Shown here: one piece after another, positions 55,526 to 64,000 of the stretch
How the letters are laid out: every line of letters begins with the position of its first letter
Position numbering within the stretch: position 1 is the first letter of the stretch
From: Chromatium okenii
Lineage (GTDB): Bacteria > Pseudomonadota > Gammaproteobacteria > Chromatiales > Chromatiaceae
Length of the DNA stretch: 64,000 bases
NCBI RefSeq assembly: GCF_002958735.1
Contig: NZ_PPGH01000013.1
Span: 62,001-126,000, forward strand
Reading direction: 5' to 3'
Translations under genes and position numbers: made by a program
The notes under the pieces: generated by a model
Database searches by the model: none
Told to the model about the DNA's origin: nothing
The model's input: the letters and a program-made list of their open reading frames with translations, nothing else

Positions 55526-57166
55526 TTAGCGCGTGTCGCCAAACCGTTCGGCGTGGCTGCGCAATTCTGTTGCCAATTGGATGAGTTTGACGCTTGCAGT
55601 TTCCAAATGCGCCAAACCAGTGTTACCGCGATGCGTGGCATCACTAATCGCAATCACGCCTTGATTGATTTCATTTGCCACTGCGGTTTGCTCCTCGGCG
55701 GCGCTGGCAATTTGTAGCATTGATGCCGAAATACCACCAATGGCATCTGTCATGGATTTCAACGCCAAACCCGCTTTATTTGCAGCAGTCATGGCGGTTT
55801 GCGCACTTTGTTGACTGTGCACAATTACGGTTCCTGCTCGCCGCGAACTCTGTTGCAATTGCGCCACCATCACCTCGATTTCCCGCGCTGAAGCGTGCGT
55901 CCGCTGCGCCAAAGTACGCACTTCATCGGCAACCACCGCAAACCCGCGCCCCGCCTCGCCAGCGCGAGCCGCTTCAATTGCCGCGTTAAGCGCCAGCAAA
56001 TTGGTTTGTTCGGTCACGCTCTGAATCACTTCTAAAACTTTACCAATGCCGAGCATGTCTTGTTCCAGCGAGCGAATGGTGTCGCTGGCATGAGTGACAT
56101 TTTCAACCAACGTGGTGGTCGCGCTCACGGTATCGGTCACTGCCCCTTGTCCCTGATCGGTAAGCGTTTTTGCCTGTTGCGCAGCGGTCGCAGCATCCGC
56201 AGTGTTGCGAGCAATTTCTTCCGCCGAAGCAGTCATTTCGTGCATTGCTGCCGCGACCTGTTCAGTTTCTGAAAGCTGGCGCTGGGCACTGCCCCGTGCT
56301 TCCATCAGACCATCTGACATCTGTCCCGTCGCAGCAGCCAGCGTCAGCGCCGAACCGTTGATTTGCTCTACCAGCGTCCGCAGCCATTCAGTCATGCGAT
56401 CAAAATCCCGCGCCAGCTCGCCAATTTCATTGCGCACCGTCAGATTGACACGCACTGACAAATCCGAGTGCTGAAGAATACGCATCATCGTTGTGCGCAG
56501 CTTGCCAAATTGACCAATGATTGAATGGTAGAACCCAAAACCCAATAAAATCACCAGCGCAATTGCGCCAATTGCTAATGCAATAAAAACCATCAGCGCA
56601 TTATGATAAGTCAATTGCGCTTGTTCGCGTTCCTGTTCAGCAACGCGCAATTGCAAATCCACCAATGCAGTAATGGTTTCGCTAATTGGATCAATTTGTT
56701 CATATAGCGGACCGTCAAAATCGTGCAATTGCCCAGCAACGCTACCTTGTTGACTGCGTAATCGCGTTAGCAACCGCATAACGCTGGCATTGGCGGCAGC
56801 AAAACGGCTGGTTGCTTGATCAGCAAGGAATTTTTCATCAGCGGTAAGTTGCGTCTGAAGATAGGCTTGCCAATGGTTGCTAATACGCTCTTGCGCCAAT
56901 TGCACTGCTGCCTGCGTTTGTTCCGCAGTGAAGCGTCCGGCATTGGCTTTATTGACTGCATCAATAATTCGTACTGCGTATTCATCAGCAACACTTTTCA
57001 ATTGTTCTAATGGCACCACGCGATCCAGATAAATGCGATCAATTCCTTGATTCACTGCTCGCAAAAGACTAATAGAAGTCACGCCAATAAGGAGCATGGC
57101 AAGACTTGGTATTAAAGCGAGCAGGATAATTTTTGTGCTGATTTTGGCGTGATCTATCCATTGCAT
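55526..57166 (-). CDS. Methyl-accepting chemotaxis protein
   Basis: 546 residues. Membrane helix 1 at about 12-33, a periplasmic four-helix-bundle-type sensor domain of about 160 residues, helix 2 near 190-215, a HAMP linker ([33 protein letters not shown]) and a signalling domain with the hairpin tip [34 protein letters not shown]. No terminal NWETF-type pentapeptide for CheR. Ligand unknown. Confidence 0.95.
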   Translation of the reverse strand: MQWIDHAKISTKIILLALIPSLAMLLIGVTSISLLRAVNQGIDRIYLDRVVPLEQLKSVADEYAVRIIDAVNKANAGRFTAEQTQAAVQLAQERISNHWQAYLQTQLTADEKFLADQATSRFAAANASVMRLLTRLRSQQGSVAGQLHDFDGPLYEQIDPISETITALVDLQLRVAEQEREQAQLTYHNALMVFIALAIGAIALVILLGFGFYHSIIGQFGKLRTTMMRILQHSDLSVRVNLTVRNEIGELARDFDRMTEWLRTLVEQINGSALTLAAATGQMSDGLMEARGSAQRQLSETEQVAAAMHEMTASAEEIARNTADAATAAQQAKTLTDQGQGAVTDTVSATTTLVENVTHASDTIRSLEQDMLGIGKVLEVIQSVTEQTNLLALNAAIEAARAGEAGRGFAVVADEVRTLAQRTHASAREIEVMVAQLQQSSRRAGTVIVHSQQSAQTAMTAANKAGLALKSMTDAIGGISASMLQIASAAEEQTAVANEINQGVIAISDATHRGNTGLAHLETASVKLIQLATELRSHAERFGDTR

Positions 57167-57283
57167 TGCTGGTGTATCTCGGTTGATTTCAAGTGCTCAA
57201 GTGCAGCGAAAATTGGGCAACAAGTTAGATTTTCCAATGTTAGCAATGACGGATGACGCTCAAGCGAACGGTCAAAATTGCAT

Positions 57284-57727
57284 TTATGGACGCAGCAGCG
57301 GTGCTATTTCTGCGAGCATCGCGGTCATCGCGGTTTCACCCGCAGGTGACAGGCGATAATCGGCGTAATCAAATGACGCGCCGCCGCCGGTGATGAGATA
57401 GCTTTCTGGCGTGTGGTTGTAGAGTGCAGCGCACCAGCCCAGCAGTTCACGCGGATCGAGAAAGTGCGCCATGCTGGATGCTGCGCATACGCTTGGAATG
57501 AGGCGCTGACTGCGCACTGCGCCGGGTTCGAGATCAACTGCTGCGTCGAGAAAAATCACCCGTTGCACGGCGAGCAGTTCGGTGATCAGTTCAGCCGTGA
57601 GAATGTGGCGAGCGATGACGCTCACATGCGCGGGAACGCCGTTTTGTTCCAGTCGATCTGCAACCAACACGCCAAGCGCATCATCGCCACGAATCGGGCT
57701 GCCGTAACCAATCACCAAAATCTTCAT
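57284..57727 (-). CDS. hoxW: Hydrogenase maturation protease (HoxW type)
   Basis: 147 residues. Clips the C-terminal extension of the NiFe large subunit after nickel insertion. KILVIGYGSPIRGDDALGVLVADRL carries the nickel-sensing Asp, VIFLDAAVDL the second Asp, and SYLITGGGASFDY follows. ATG at 57727 overlaps the hoxH stop (ATGA), pointing to HoxH as its substrate. Confidence 0.88.
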   Translation of the reverse strand: MKILVIGYGSPIRGDDALGVLVADRLEQNGVPAHVSVIARHILTAELITELLAVQRVIFLDAAVDLEPGAVRSQRLIPSVCAASSMAHFLDPRELLGWCAALYNHTPESYLITGGGASFDYADYRLSPAGETAMTAMLAEIAPLLRP

Positions 57728-59166
57728 GCAAAACATCCGTCTGCGCGAGTCAGCGTGTCCACGATTTGCCCAGCAGCATTTTTCAATTCAATGCGCAGTG
57801 GCATCTGTCCGAAAGCGTGTGAAGCGCACGACAAACACGGATCGAAGCAGCGAATCACTGCCTCCACGCGATTTAACATGCCTTCTTGCAGGTGGTTTCC
57901 ATCGACGTAAGTTTCCGCAACCTGCTTAATCGCTTGATTCATCGCCAGATTGTTGTGACCGGTGGCGATAATGAGATTGACCCAAGTAATCAGCCCATCG
58001 TCATCAATGCGGTAATGGTGAATGAGCGTGCCGCGTGGCGCTTCGGAAACGCCGATCCCTTCATTGCGATTGCTGCGGGCGCGAGCGCGGACGCGAGAAT
58101 CCAGAATCGCTGCGTCTTTAAGCAATCGCTCCATCATTTCAATGGCATAAATGATTTCGACCAAACGGGCGTAGTGATAATGAAAGCTGCTGGTGATCGG
58201 ACCGGATTCCTGCAACATGTGGAATTCCGCCAGCGCGACATCGGCATAAGGCGTTCCGCAGGCTTGCGCGTTATTGAGTCGCGCCAGCGGGCCGACACGA
58301 TAAATACCTTTCGGATAACCCTGCGGTTTGTAATACGGAAATTTCATGTAACTGAAATCCTCCACCGCCTCGCCAATCAGCCGTTCAAATTCTTCCGGCG
58401 GAACCATGTCTTCCACGATGCGCCCTTGCGCGTCCTTAATTCGCAACAGCCCGTCGTAATGTTCCAAATTGCCCTGCGGCGTGACCAAACTCAGAAACAT
58501 GGTCGGTAACGTGCCGAAATGGTCGGCTTCATGTTTGAACTTCGGCAGCAGCGTCTTGAAAAAAGCGTAGGTGCGCCGCGCAATTTCCAGCGCCTCCGGC
58601 AACAGTTTGAGCATGGCATCACGTTTTTCCAGCGTGAGCGGTTCATTGACACCGCCGGGCACAACCCACGTCGGATGAATCTTTTTGCCACCGAGCATTT
58701 CGATGATGGTTTGCCCGATCTGGCGCAGGCGAATTCCGTCGCGGGCGAGATCGGGATGCTGGCGCATCACGCCGAAAATGTTGCGCGACGCGGGATCGGA
58801 GTCCCAGCCGAGCAGCAAATCCGGCGAGGACAGATGAAAAAACGACAGCGCGTGTGATTGTAAAAACTGCGCTAAGTTCATAATCCGCCGAAGTTTTTCC
58901 GCTGTTGGCGGAATACTGACCGCCAGCAAATGATCGCAGGCTTTGTTGGAAGCGAGCAGGTGACTGACTGGGCAAATGCCGCAGGTGCGAGCAGTGAGCG
59001 CGGGCATTTCGCGGTAGGGGCGACCTTCGCAGAATTTCTCAAACCCGCGAAATTGGGTGAGATGAAACCGCGCATCTTCTACTGCGCCGTCGTCGCTGAG
59101 TTGCAGGCTGATGCGGGCGTGACCTTCGATGCGCGTGACCGGTTCAATGCTGATGGTGCGGCTCAT
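57724..59166 (-). CDS. hoxH: NiFe hydrogenase large subunit, HoxH (group 3, bidirectional type)
   Basis: 480 residues. N-terminal IEPVTRIEGHARISL and the proximal Ni ligands in RTCGICPVSHLLASNKA; distal ligands DPCLSCASHAFG, after which about 25 residues form the part removed by the protease. The RTCGICPVSH and LGWDSDPASRNIFG motifs place it with cytoplasmic group 3 enzymes that use NAD. ATG at 59166 follows AGGA; the reading to 59208 is not supported. No small subunit (HoxY) or diaphorase genes (HoxF, HoxU) are in the window: the upstream neighbour is hyfB, 76 bases away. Confidence 0.9.
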   Translation of the reverse strand: MSRTISIEPVTRIEGHARISLQLSDDGAVEDARFHLTQFRGFEKFCEGRPYREMPALTARTCGICPVSHLLASNKACDHLLAVSIPPTAEKLRRIMNLAQFLQSHALSFFHLSSPDLLLGWDSDPASRNIFGVMRQHPDLARDGIRLRQIGQTIIEMLGGKKIHPTWVVPGGVNEPLTLEKRDAMLKLLPEALEIARRTYAFFKTLLPKFKHEADHFGTLPTMFLSLVTPQGNLEHYDGLLRIKDAQGRIVEDMVPPEEFERLIGEAVEDFSYMKFPYYKPQGYPKGIYRVGPLARLNNAQACGTPYADVALAEFHMLQESGPITSSFHYHYARLVEIIYAIEMMERLLKDAAILDSRVRARARSNRNEGIGVSEAPRGTLIHHYRIDDDGLITWVNLIIATGHNNLAMNQAIKQVAETYVDGNHLQEGMLNRVEAVIRCFDPCLSCASHAFGQMPLRIELKNAAGQIVDTLTRADGCFA

Positions 59167-59242
59167 GGTGAAGATTCCTGTAAATGATGAATGCAAAAAA
59201 TGATGCAATGAATGGAGACAAAACGTTGATCGTGATCAATCT

Positions 59243-61258
59243 TTAAGTCCACGAAATCACCCACAGCAAGGCTAATAACGTTGCCAACGTCCAACCCAAA
59301 TAAACCCGCACATTGCCGGATTGCAAACGCACCACGCGCCGTGATGCAGATTCCACTGCCTGCGCGATTGGCAAATACAATAATCCCCACAAACGATCCG
59401 TGATTTTAAGTCGATAGCGCGGCATCGTGTCATTCAATGCCGGGTGCGTTTCATCCATTTCAAAGAGCAGACCAAATACGCGCCGCATTGGTTGTGCGAA
59501 TGCAGTTGCGGTGTATTGCATTCGCGGTGATGGTGGCGCAAACCCGCAATCCCACGGATCACGGCGGCGCATTCGGCGCGGCACTCCACGCAAAAACCAC
59601 CAGAACGCCGATCCCGCAATCAGCGCCAACAACACAATCGTCAATGGTGCGCTGTAACTTGCAGTGTCTGAGGAAATGGGTGTTAACCACAGCCAACCAT
59701 TGGCGCTGGCTTGCGGCAAACCGACATGCAGCAGCCCTTCAGATACTGGCTCCAGCAGCGCGATGATTTGCGTCGGCAACACGCCGCAGAGGACGCAGAG
59801 CGCCGCTAATATGCCCTGTCCAATGCGCATTCCTAACGCACCTTGGCGCGTGTGGCGCACATGCCGCGATCGCGCTTGTCCCAAAAATGCGATGCCGTAA
59901 ACCTTGACGAAAGTCGCTGCGACCAGTGCGCCAGTGAGCGCCAGCACGGCGGAAGCAATTGGAATCAAACTGCGCAATACGCCGCTTTCTAATTGCCACG
60001 CTTGCAGTGCTGCTTGAAAAATCAGCCATTCAGACACAAAACCGTTGAATGGCGGCAGCGCCGAAATGGATAACGCGCCAATTAAAAAAAACATTCCCGT
60101 CCACGGCATTCGGCGCAATAGTCCGCCCATTTGCTCTAAATCGCGTTCGTGGGCGCTGTGCAAAATTGCGCCTGCGCCAAAAAACAGCAGACTTTTGAAT
60201 AGTGCGTGATTGAGGCTGTGATAGAGCGCCGCAACAAAAGCCAATGCGCCGAGCAGTGGATTGCCGGTGCTGAGAAATACCAGTGCCAGCCCTAAAGCAA
60301 TGAAAATAATGCCGAGATTCTCGACTGACGAATACGCGAGCAGTCGTTTAAGGTCAGTTTGCATCAATGCGAATAACACGCCCATTAACGCCGATAAACT
60401 GCCGATGACAATCAGCGTCACGCCCCATTGCCATTGGAATTGCCCAATCAAATCAAACACGACGCGGATAAATCCGTATACCGCTACTTTTAACATCACG
60501 CCGGACATCAGCGCGAAATGTGCGACGGCGCGGCGGGATGCGCTTCTGGTAGCCATGCGTGCAGCGGCACGAGTCCGGCTTTCATGCCAAAACCGATGAA
60601 TGCCAGCATGAAGGCGATGCTGCCCAGCCAGAGGACAGCGGCGCGGTGCGCATCGCAGCAAATTCAAAGCTGTGTCCGAATGCAGCCAACACGCCAAATC
60701 CCAGCAAAATCGCCAGTCCGCCAGGTGCGCCATCAGTAAATATAAAAATGCTGCGCGGCGATTGGCGGCGCTTTCGTGCTGAAACGCGACCAGAAAATAG
60801 GACGCGAGCGACATCAATTCCCATGCCACCATAAACACGAAAGCGTCATCGGCCAGTACGACCAGCAACATTCCAGTTAAAAACAAGCCGCTAAATCCGC
60901 CCAGCGCAGTCAGTGAATCGCGCCCGCGCTCGAAATCGCGGACGTATGCTGGCGCGTAAATCCCGACTGCGCTGGTGACTAAACCAATCAGCAGCAATAG
61001 AAACCCAGACAGTGCGTCCACGCGAATGTGCCACGGCAGCCACGGCAACCCGAACGGCAGCGTCATTGCGACATTGCTGTGCAAAATCAATGCGCTTAAT
61101 CCCGCTGCCAGCGCCGCTACACCGGATAAACCCAGCAGCGGCGTTGCCACCAACCGCAGCACACGCGGTTCGCGGTTGGCAAATAACGACACTGCGGATG
61201 AAGTCAGCGCCAGCGTGATTGCTGCCAGCGCCAATAGCAACACGGGCGGAGCATTCAT
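59243..61258 (-). CDS. hyfB: HyfB-type antiporter-like membrane subunit, three frame breaks
   Basis: Hydrogenase-4/formate-hydrogenlyase subunit B-like protein, related to NuoL/M/N. About 670 residues, many membrane helices. [31 protein letters not shown] precedes the break; [18 protein letters not shown] and [16 protein letters not shown] follow; the C-terminal [24 protein letters not shown] is HyfB-specific. Between about 60514 and 60724 the frame is wrong; one added base at about 60723, one between about 60621 and 60645 and one at about 60514 give [20 protein letters not shown] and [31 protein letters not shown] at 61258 overlaps the epimerase stop (ATGA). No other hyf genes are here. Confidence 0.85.
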   Translation of the reverse strand: MNAPPVLLLALAAITLALTSSAVSLFANREPRVLRLVATPLLGLSGVAALAAGLSALILHSNVAMTLPFGLPWLPWHIRVDALSGFLLLLIGLVTSAVGIYAPAYVRDFERGRDSLTALGGFSGLFLTGMLLVVLADDAFVFMVAWELMSLASYFLVAFQHESAANRRAAFLYLLMAHLADWRFCWDLACWLHSDTALNLLRCAPRRCPLAGQHRLHAGIHRFWHESRTRAAARMATRSASRRAVAHFALMSGVMLKVAVYGFIRVVFDLIGQFQWQWGVTLIVIGSLSALMGVLFALMQTDLKRLLAYSSVENLGIIFIALGLALVFLSTGNPLLGALAFVAALYHSLNHALFKSLLFFGAGAILHSAHERDLEQMGGLLRRMPWTGMFFLIGALSISALPPFNGFVSEWLIFQAALQAWQLESGVLRSLIPIASAVLALTGALVAATFVKVYGIAFLGQARSRHVRHTRQGALGMRIGQGILAALCVLCGVLPTQIIALLEPVSEGLLHVGLPQASANGWLWLTPISSDTASYSAPLTIVLLALIAGSAFWWFLRGVPRRMRRRDPWDCGFAPPSPRMQYTATAFAQPMRRVFGLLFEMDETHPALNDTMPRYRLKITDRLWGLLYLPIAQAVESASRRVVRLQSGNVRVYLGWTLATLLALLWVISWT

Positions 61259-62364
61259 AAATCCCCCCAACCCCCCTTTTTCAAAGAGGGGCTTTCCTCA
61301 TCTCCCCCCTTAGAAAAAGGGGGGCTGGGGGGGATTTTTCCCAAATTGGCGACGTACCAATCCATCGCTTCAATCAATCCTTCGCCAATGCGATGCGTGG
61401 GTTCATAGCCGAGCAGTGTTTTGGCTTTGGAAATATCGGCGAGCGAATGGCGCACGTCACCAGCGCGGAAATCCTGATAATTCGGTTTGAAATCAGCGAG
61501 ATGTGGAAAGCGCGGCGCGAGTGCCGAGCGAATCGCTTCACACAATTCGTTGAGCGTGGTGCGTTCGCCCACTGCAACGTTGTAAACCTGATTGGTCGCG
61601 TCAGGATGCGTGGCGGTCGCTGCCAGCAAATTAGCCTGTACGGTGTTGGCGATGTAGCAGAAATCGCGGCTGGTTTCGCCATCGCCGTTGATCCACAACG
61701 CTTGATTGAAAATCATCTCGGCCGTCCATTTCGGCACGACAGCGGCATACGCGCCGTTGGGGTCTTGACGTGCGCCGAAAATGTTGAAGTAGCGCAAACC
61801 GATGGTTTTGAAGCCATAAGCGCGGGCGAACACGTCGGCATATTGCTCATTGACCAACTTGGTCACGGCGTAAGGCGACAACGGTTTGCCAATCGCATCT
61901 TCCACTTTGGGCAGCCCGGGATGATCGCCGTAGGTCGAACTCGATGCTGCGTACACAAACCGTTTGACTCGCGCATCCCGCGCTGCCACCAACATGTTGA
62001 GAAAACCCGTGATATTGGCGGCATTGGTCGCAATCGGGTCTTCTAATGAACGCGGCACCGAACCGAGCGCCGCCTGATGCAATACATAATCAACACCAAC
62101 GCAAGCGGCGCGGCAATCATCCAAATGGCAAATATCGCCAACGATCATGCGGAAATGCGCCCACTGCGCAGGTGTCACTGCCTGCTGAATCTGATCAAGA
62201 TTGTGACGGTGGCCGGTAGCAAAGTTATCCAGACCAATCACATGCTGATCCAATTTCAATAGTGTTTCTAATAGGTTGCAGCCGATAAATCCGGCAACGC
62301 CGGTAATCAACCAAGTGCGTGGCGCAGTCGGTAATTGAATGCGAAGTTGATCGTAAGTCGTCAT
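61255..62364 (-). CDS. UDP-N-acetylglucosamine 4-epimerase-like SDR (WbpP/TviC type), repeat-coded C-terminus
   Basis: 369 residues from the ATG at 62364. NAD-dependent extended SDR acting on UDP-HexNAc/HexNAc[21 protein letters not shown], Tyr-Lys pair in [42 protein letters not shown] and [13 protein letters not shown]. The natural end is about [10 protein letters not shown]; the last 25 residues or so ([20 protein letters not shown]) are coded by the palindromic repeat at 61259, and the stop overlaps hyfB. The dehydrogenase partner lies 17 bases upstream, as in Vi-antigen and O-antigen clusters. The tail is probably neutral but could change solubility. Confidence 0.9.
   Translation of the reverse strand: MTTYDQLRIQLPTAPRTWLITGVAGFIGCNLLETLLKLDQHVIGLDNFATGHRHNLDQIQQAVTPAQWAHFRMIVGDICHLDDCRAACVGVDYVLHQAALGSVPRSLEDPIATNAANITGFLNMLVAARDARVKRFVYAASSSTYGDHPGLPKVEDAIGKPLSPYAVTKLVNEQYADVFARAYGFKTIGLRYFNIFGARQDPNGAYAAVVPKWTAEMIFNQALWINGDGETSRDFCYIANTVQANLLAATATHPDATNQVYNVAVGERTTLNELCEAIRSALAPRFPHLADFKPNYQDFRAGDVRHSLADISKAKTLLGYEPTHRIGEGLIEAMDWYVANLGKIPPSPPFSKGGDEESPSLKKGGWGDL
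61259..61337. repeat. G/C-run palindromic repeat, copy 3, at epimerase/hyfB junction
   Basis: Starts AAATCCCCCC and ends GGGGGGATTT, with internal CCCTTTTTCAAAGAGGGG and CCCCCTTAGAAAAAGGGGGG arms. 79 bases. On the minus strand it supplies the epimerase C-terminus; the hyfB start codon abuts its left end. Confidence 0.88.
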
Positions 62365-62381
62365 CGTTGAATTCCTAAAAT

Positions 62382-63668
62382 TTACAGTCGCCACAAATTA
62401 AAACCCGCAGCACGAATTGCCACCGGATCATAAGCTGATTTGACATCAATAAAGACACCGCCTGCTTTGAGATGCGCAGTTAATTGCGCCAGCGGCATTG
62501 CTAAATACTCACGGTGCGATACCGCTGCAACCATTGCCGCAGCGTTATTCGGCAATTGTTCCCACGGCGTGAGCGTTAATCCGTATTCATGTTCAGCTTC
62601 TATTGCTGCTGCTAATGGATCGTGTACTACGACGTTGCAGCCAAATGATTGCAATTCCGCAATTAAATCGGCGACTTTTGAATTGCGTAAATCCGGGCAA
62701 TTTTCCTTAAACGTAAGACCGAGCACGATGACAGTTGCGCCTTTAATTCGGTCGCCGTGTTGAATCATCTGCTTCACTGTTTGCTGGGCGATATGCGCTG
62801 CCATGCCATCGTTGATGCGTCGCCCCGCGAGAATAACTTCCGGGTGATAACCGAGCGCCACTGCCTTGTGCGTTAAATAGTACGGATCAACGCCGATGCA
62901 GTGTCCACCGACTAAACCGGGACGAAATGGCAGAAAATTCCATTTGGTTCCAGCCGCTTGCAGCACTTCCAACGTATCAATGCCGAGCCGGTCGAAAATC
63001 AGCGCCAGCTCATTCATCAGCGCAATGTTGAGATCGCGCTGCGTGTTCTCGATCACCTTCGCCGCCTCCGCAACCTTGATGGAGCTGGCGCGATGCACGC
63101 CGGCGGTAATCACCGAAGCGTACAGCGCAGCGACTACATCGGTCGTCAGCGCAGTATCACCCGCAACCACCTTCACGATGCGCGTGATGGTGCGCTCCTT
63201 GTCGCCGGGATTGACGCGCTCCGGCGAATAACCGACATGAAAATCCTGTTGCCATTTCAAACCGGAATGCTGCTCCAATAACGGGACGCAGATTTCCTCG
63301 GTTGCGCCGGGATAAACCGTTGATTCATAAACGACAATTGCGCCGCGCTTCATGTATTTGCCGACCATCGTCGAGGCACTCACCAGCGGCGAAAAATCGG
63401 GAATGTGCGTTTGATCGACCGGCGTCGGCACGGCCACGATGATGACATCGGCGCGATGCAACGTGGACGGCTCCTTGCTTACCGTGAGCCGCTTGGCTGC
63501 TCGCAAATCGTCGCTGCTCACTTCGCCAGTTGGATCGCAATAATTAAGGTAATGCGCGATTTTTGTTTCAGAAAGATCATAGCCAATTGTTTCATAGCGT
63601 TTGCCAAATTCGACTGCCAGCGGCAAACCGACATAACCCAGACCCACAACAGCAACAATAGTCTTCAT
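62382..63668 (-). CDS. UDP-N-acetyl-hexosamine 6-dehydrogenase (WbpA/TviB type)
   Basis: 428 residues. NAD-dependent four-electron oxidation of UDP-HexNAc to the uronic acid for capsule or O-antigen. [17 protein letters not shown] is the N-terminal Rossmann site; [36 protein letters not shown] and the catalytic Cys in [19 protein letters not shown] identify the TviB/WbpA branch; the C-terminal NAD-related domain has [16 protein letters not shown]. Start at 63668 is an ATG. First gene of the string toward the epimerase. The next genes of a glycan cluster may lie beyond the window. Confidence 0.93.
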   Translation of the reverse strand: MKTIVAVVGLGYVGLPLAVEFGKRYETIGYDLSETKIAHYLNYCDPTGEVSSDDLRAAKRLTVSKEPSTLHRADVIIVAVPTPVDQTHIPDFSPLVSASTMVGKYMKRGAIVVYESTVYPGATEEICVPLLEQHSGLKWQQDFHVGYSPERVNPGDKERTITRIVKVVAGDTALTTDVVAALYASVITAGVHRASSIKVAEAAKVIENTQRDLNIALMNELALIFDRLGIDTLEVLQAAGTKWNFLPFRPGLVGGHCIGVDPYYLTHKAVALGYHPEVILAGRRINDGMAAHIAQQTVKQMIQHGDRIKGATVIVLGLTFKENCPDLRNSKVADLIAELQSFGCNVVVHDPLAAAIEAEHEYGLTLTPWEQLPNNAAAMVAAVSHREYLAMPLAQLTAHLKAGGVFIDVKSAYDPVAIRAAGFNLWRL

Positions 63669-63895
63669 AACGTTTCATTCCTATGAATGTGAAAACGGCA
63701 GTGTTTAAGCACACGGCAAATTGAATCATAAAACCCTAAGAAGACGAACACAACTTTAATTGACTGGAAATGATGCAATAAATACTTTGAATGGTGATTA
63801 TGAACAGCGCATTAACGAGGTGCTGCGTAATGATGTCGCAACGCTCAATCATCTGTGATTTACCAATAACACCTGCTATAGCAAAGTAAAAATAT

Positions 63896-64000
63896 ATGAA
63901 CACTCACGATCCTAGCTACAAACTACTGTTTTTGCATCCGCAAATGGTGCGCGATCTTCTTATTGGCTTTGTGAATGAGCCTTGGGTTGCCGATCTTGAT
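63896..64000 (+). CDS. Rpn/PD-(D/E)XK recombination-promoting nuclease, 5' end only
   Basis: 35 residues before the window ends. The start NTHDPSYKLLFLHPQMVRDL with LLIGFVNEPWV is the N-terminal signature of the Rpn/YhgA-like transposase_31 family. ATG at 63896 is preceded by an A-rich leader without a strong ribosome site. The 227-base gap before it holds no gene that I can see. Confidence 0.72.
   Translation, partial: MNTHDPSYKLLFLHPQMVRDLLIGFVNEPWVADLD

Noticed and set aside
60582..60824. Separate short minus-strand gene
   Set aside because: Its sequence ([20 protein letters not shown]) is the missing middle of hyfB in another frame, so it is a fragment of that gene.
63669..63895. Mobile-element remnant before the Rpn gene
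   Set aside because: No terminal repeats or transposase sequence visible; only A+T-rich sequence.
1..64000. Insertion sequences, prophage genes, CRISPR arrays or rRNA
   Set aside because: None could be supported; apart from the three palindromic repeats I saw no transposase, integrase, phage or rRNA sequence.

Overview
The window reads as chromosome of an anoxygenic phototrophic purple bacterium, most likely a purple sulfur gammaproteobacterium (Chromatiaceae-like) of intermediate G+C. The evidence is bchC-bchX-bchY, crtC-crtD and an antenna beta/alpha gene pair, combined with an NDH-1 operon, HoxH-type hydrogenase genes, glycogen genes and ssrA/smpB. The genus is a guess; large-celled, lower-GC members such as Chromatium or Thiospirillum would fit.

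Layout. 1-9.1 kb: the 3' part of an RND efflux pump, a membrane diguanylate cyclase with a hemerythrin domain, an outer-membrane barrel protein and a broken hrpA helicase. 9.2-13.7 kb: a 1481-residue RTX/Calx-beta protein. 13.8-21.9 kb: photosynthesis island with bchY, bchX, bchC, two small unknown genes, crtC and crtD on the minus strand, then an uncharacterised membrane-anchored gene and the antenna pair on the plus strand. Two TGT-N12-ACA boxes of the PpsR/CrtJ type lie in the promoter regions. bchZ and the reaction-centre genes are not here. 22-30.8 kb: a decayed ChaN/PDZ gene, trhP, a GH13 glycosidase, glgA with a long N-terminal extension, an Hsp70/DUF2760 pair and a DUF2934 gene. 30.9-33.3 kb: ssrA, smpB, tpiA, secG and tRNA-Leu(GAG). 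33.4-49.7 kb: nuoA-N, with a lipoprotein gene between nuoM and nuoN and a ferredoxin plus mrpE gene at the end. 49.8-55.2 kb, minus strand: znuA, moaB, moeA, moaD, sdhC, sdhD, sdhA, with no sdhB. 55.3-57.2 kb: a small unknown gene and a chemoreceptor. 57.3-63.7 kb, minus strand: a nucleotide-sugar dehydrogenase, an epimerase, hyfB, hoxH and its maturation protease. The right edge cuts an Rpn-type nuclease gene.

Two features run across the window. First, a G/C-run palindromic repeat (ends AAATCCCCCC and GGGGGGATTT) occurs three times and each copy sits in coding sequence: inside the RND pump, inside hrpA, and as the new C-terminus of the epimerase at its overlap with hyfB. Its translation gives Pro-Pro-Phe-x-Lys-Gly-Gly peptides. 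Second, many core genes (hrpA, bchC, nuoG, sdhD, hyfB, chaN) are interrupted by what look like single missing bases, often in short homopolymers. This points to draft-sequence errors more than to real decay, except perhaps in chaN, which needs four corrections.

The strongest candidates for undescribed biology are the coding-embedded repeat family, the unknown membrane-anchored gene placed with PpsR-type boxes between crtD and the antenna genes, the hyfB-hoxH-hoxW arrangement without a small subunit, and the ferredoxin/MrpE and lipoprotein additions to the nuo operon.
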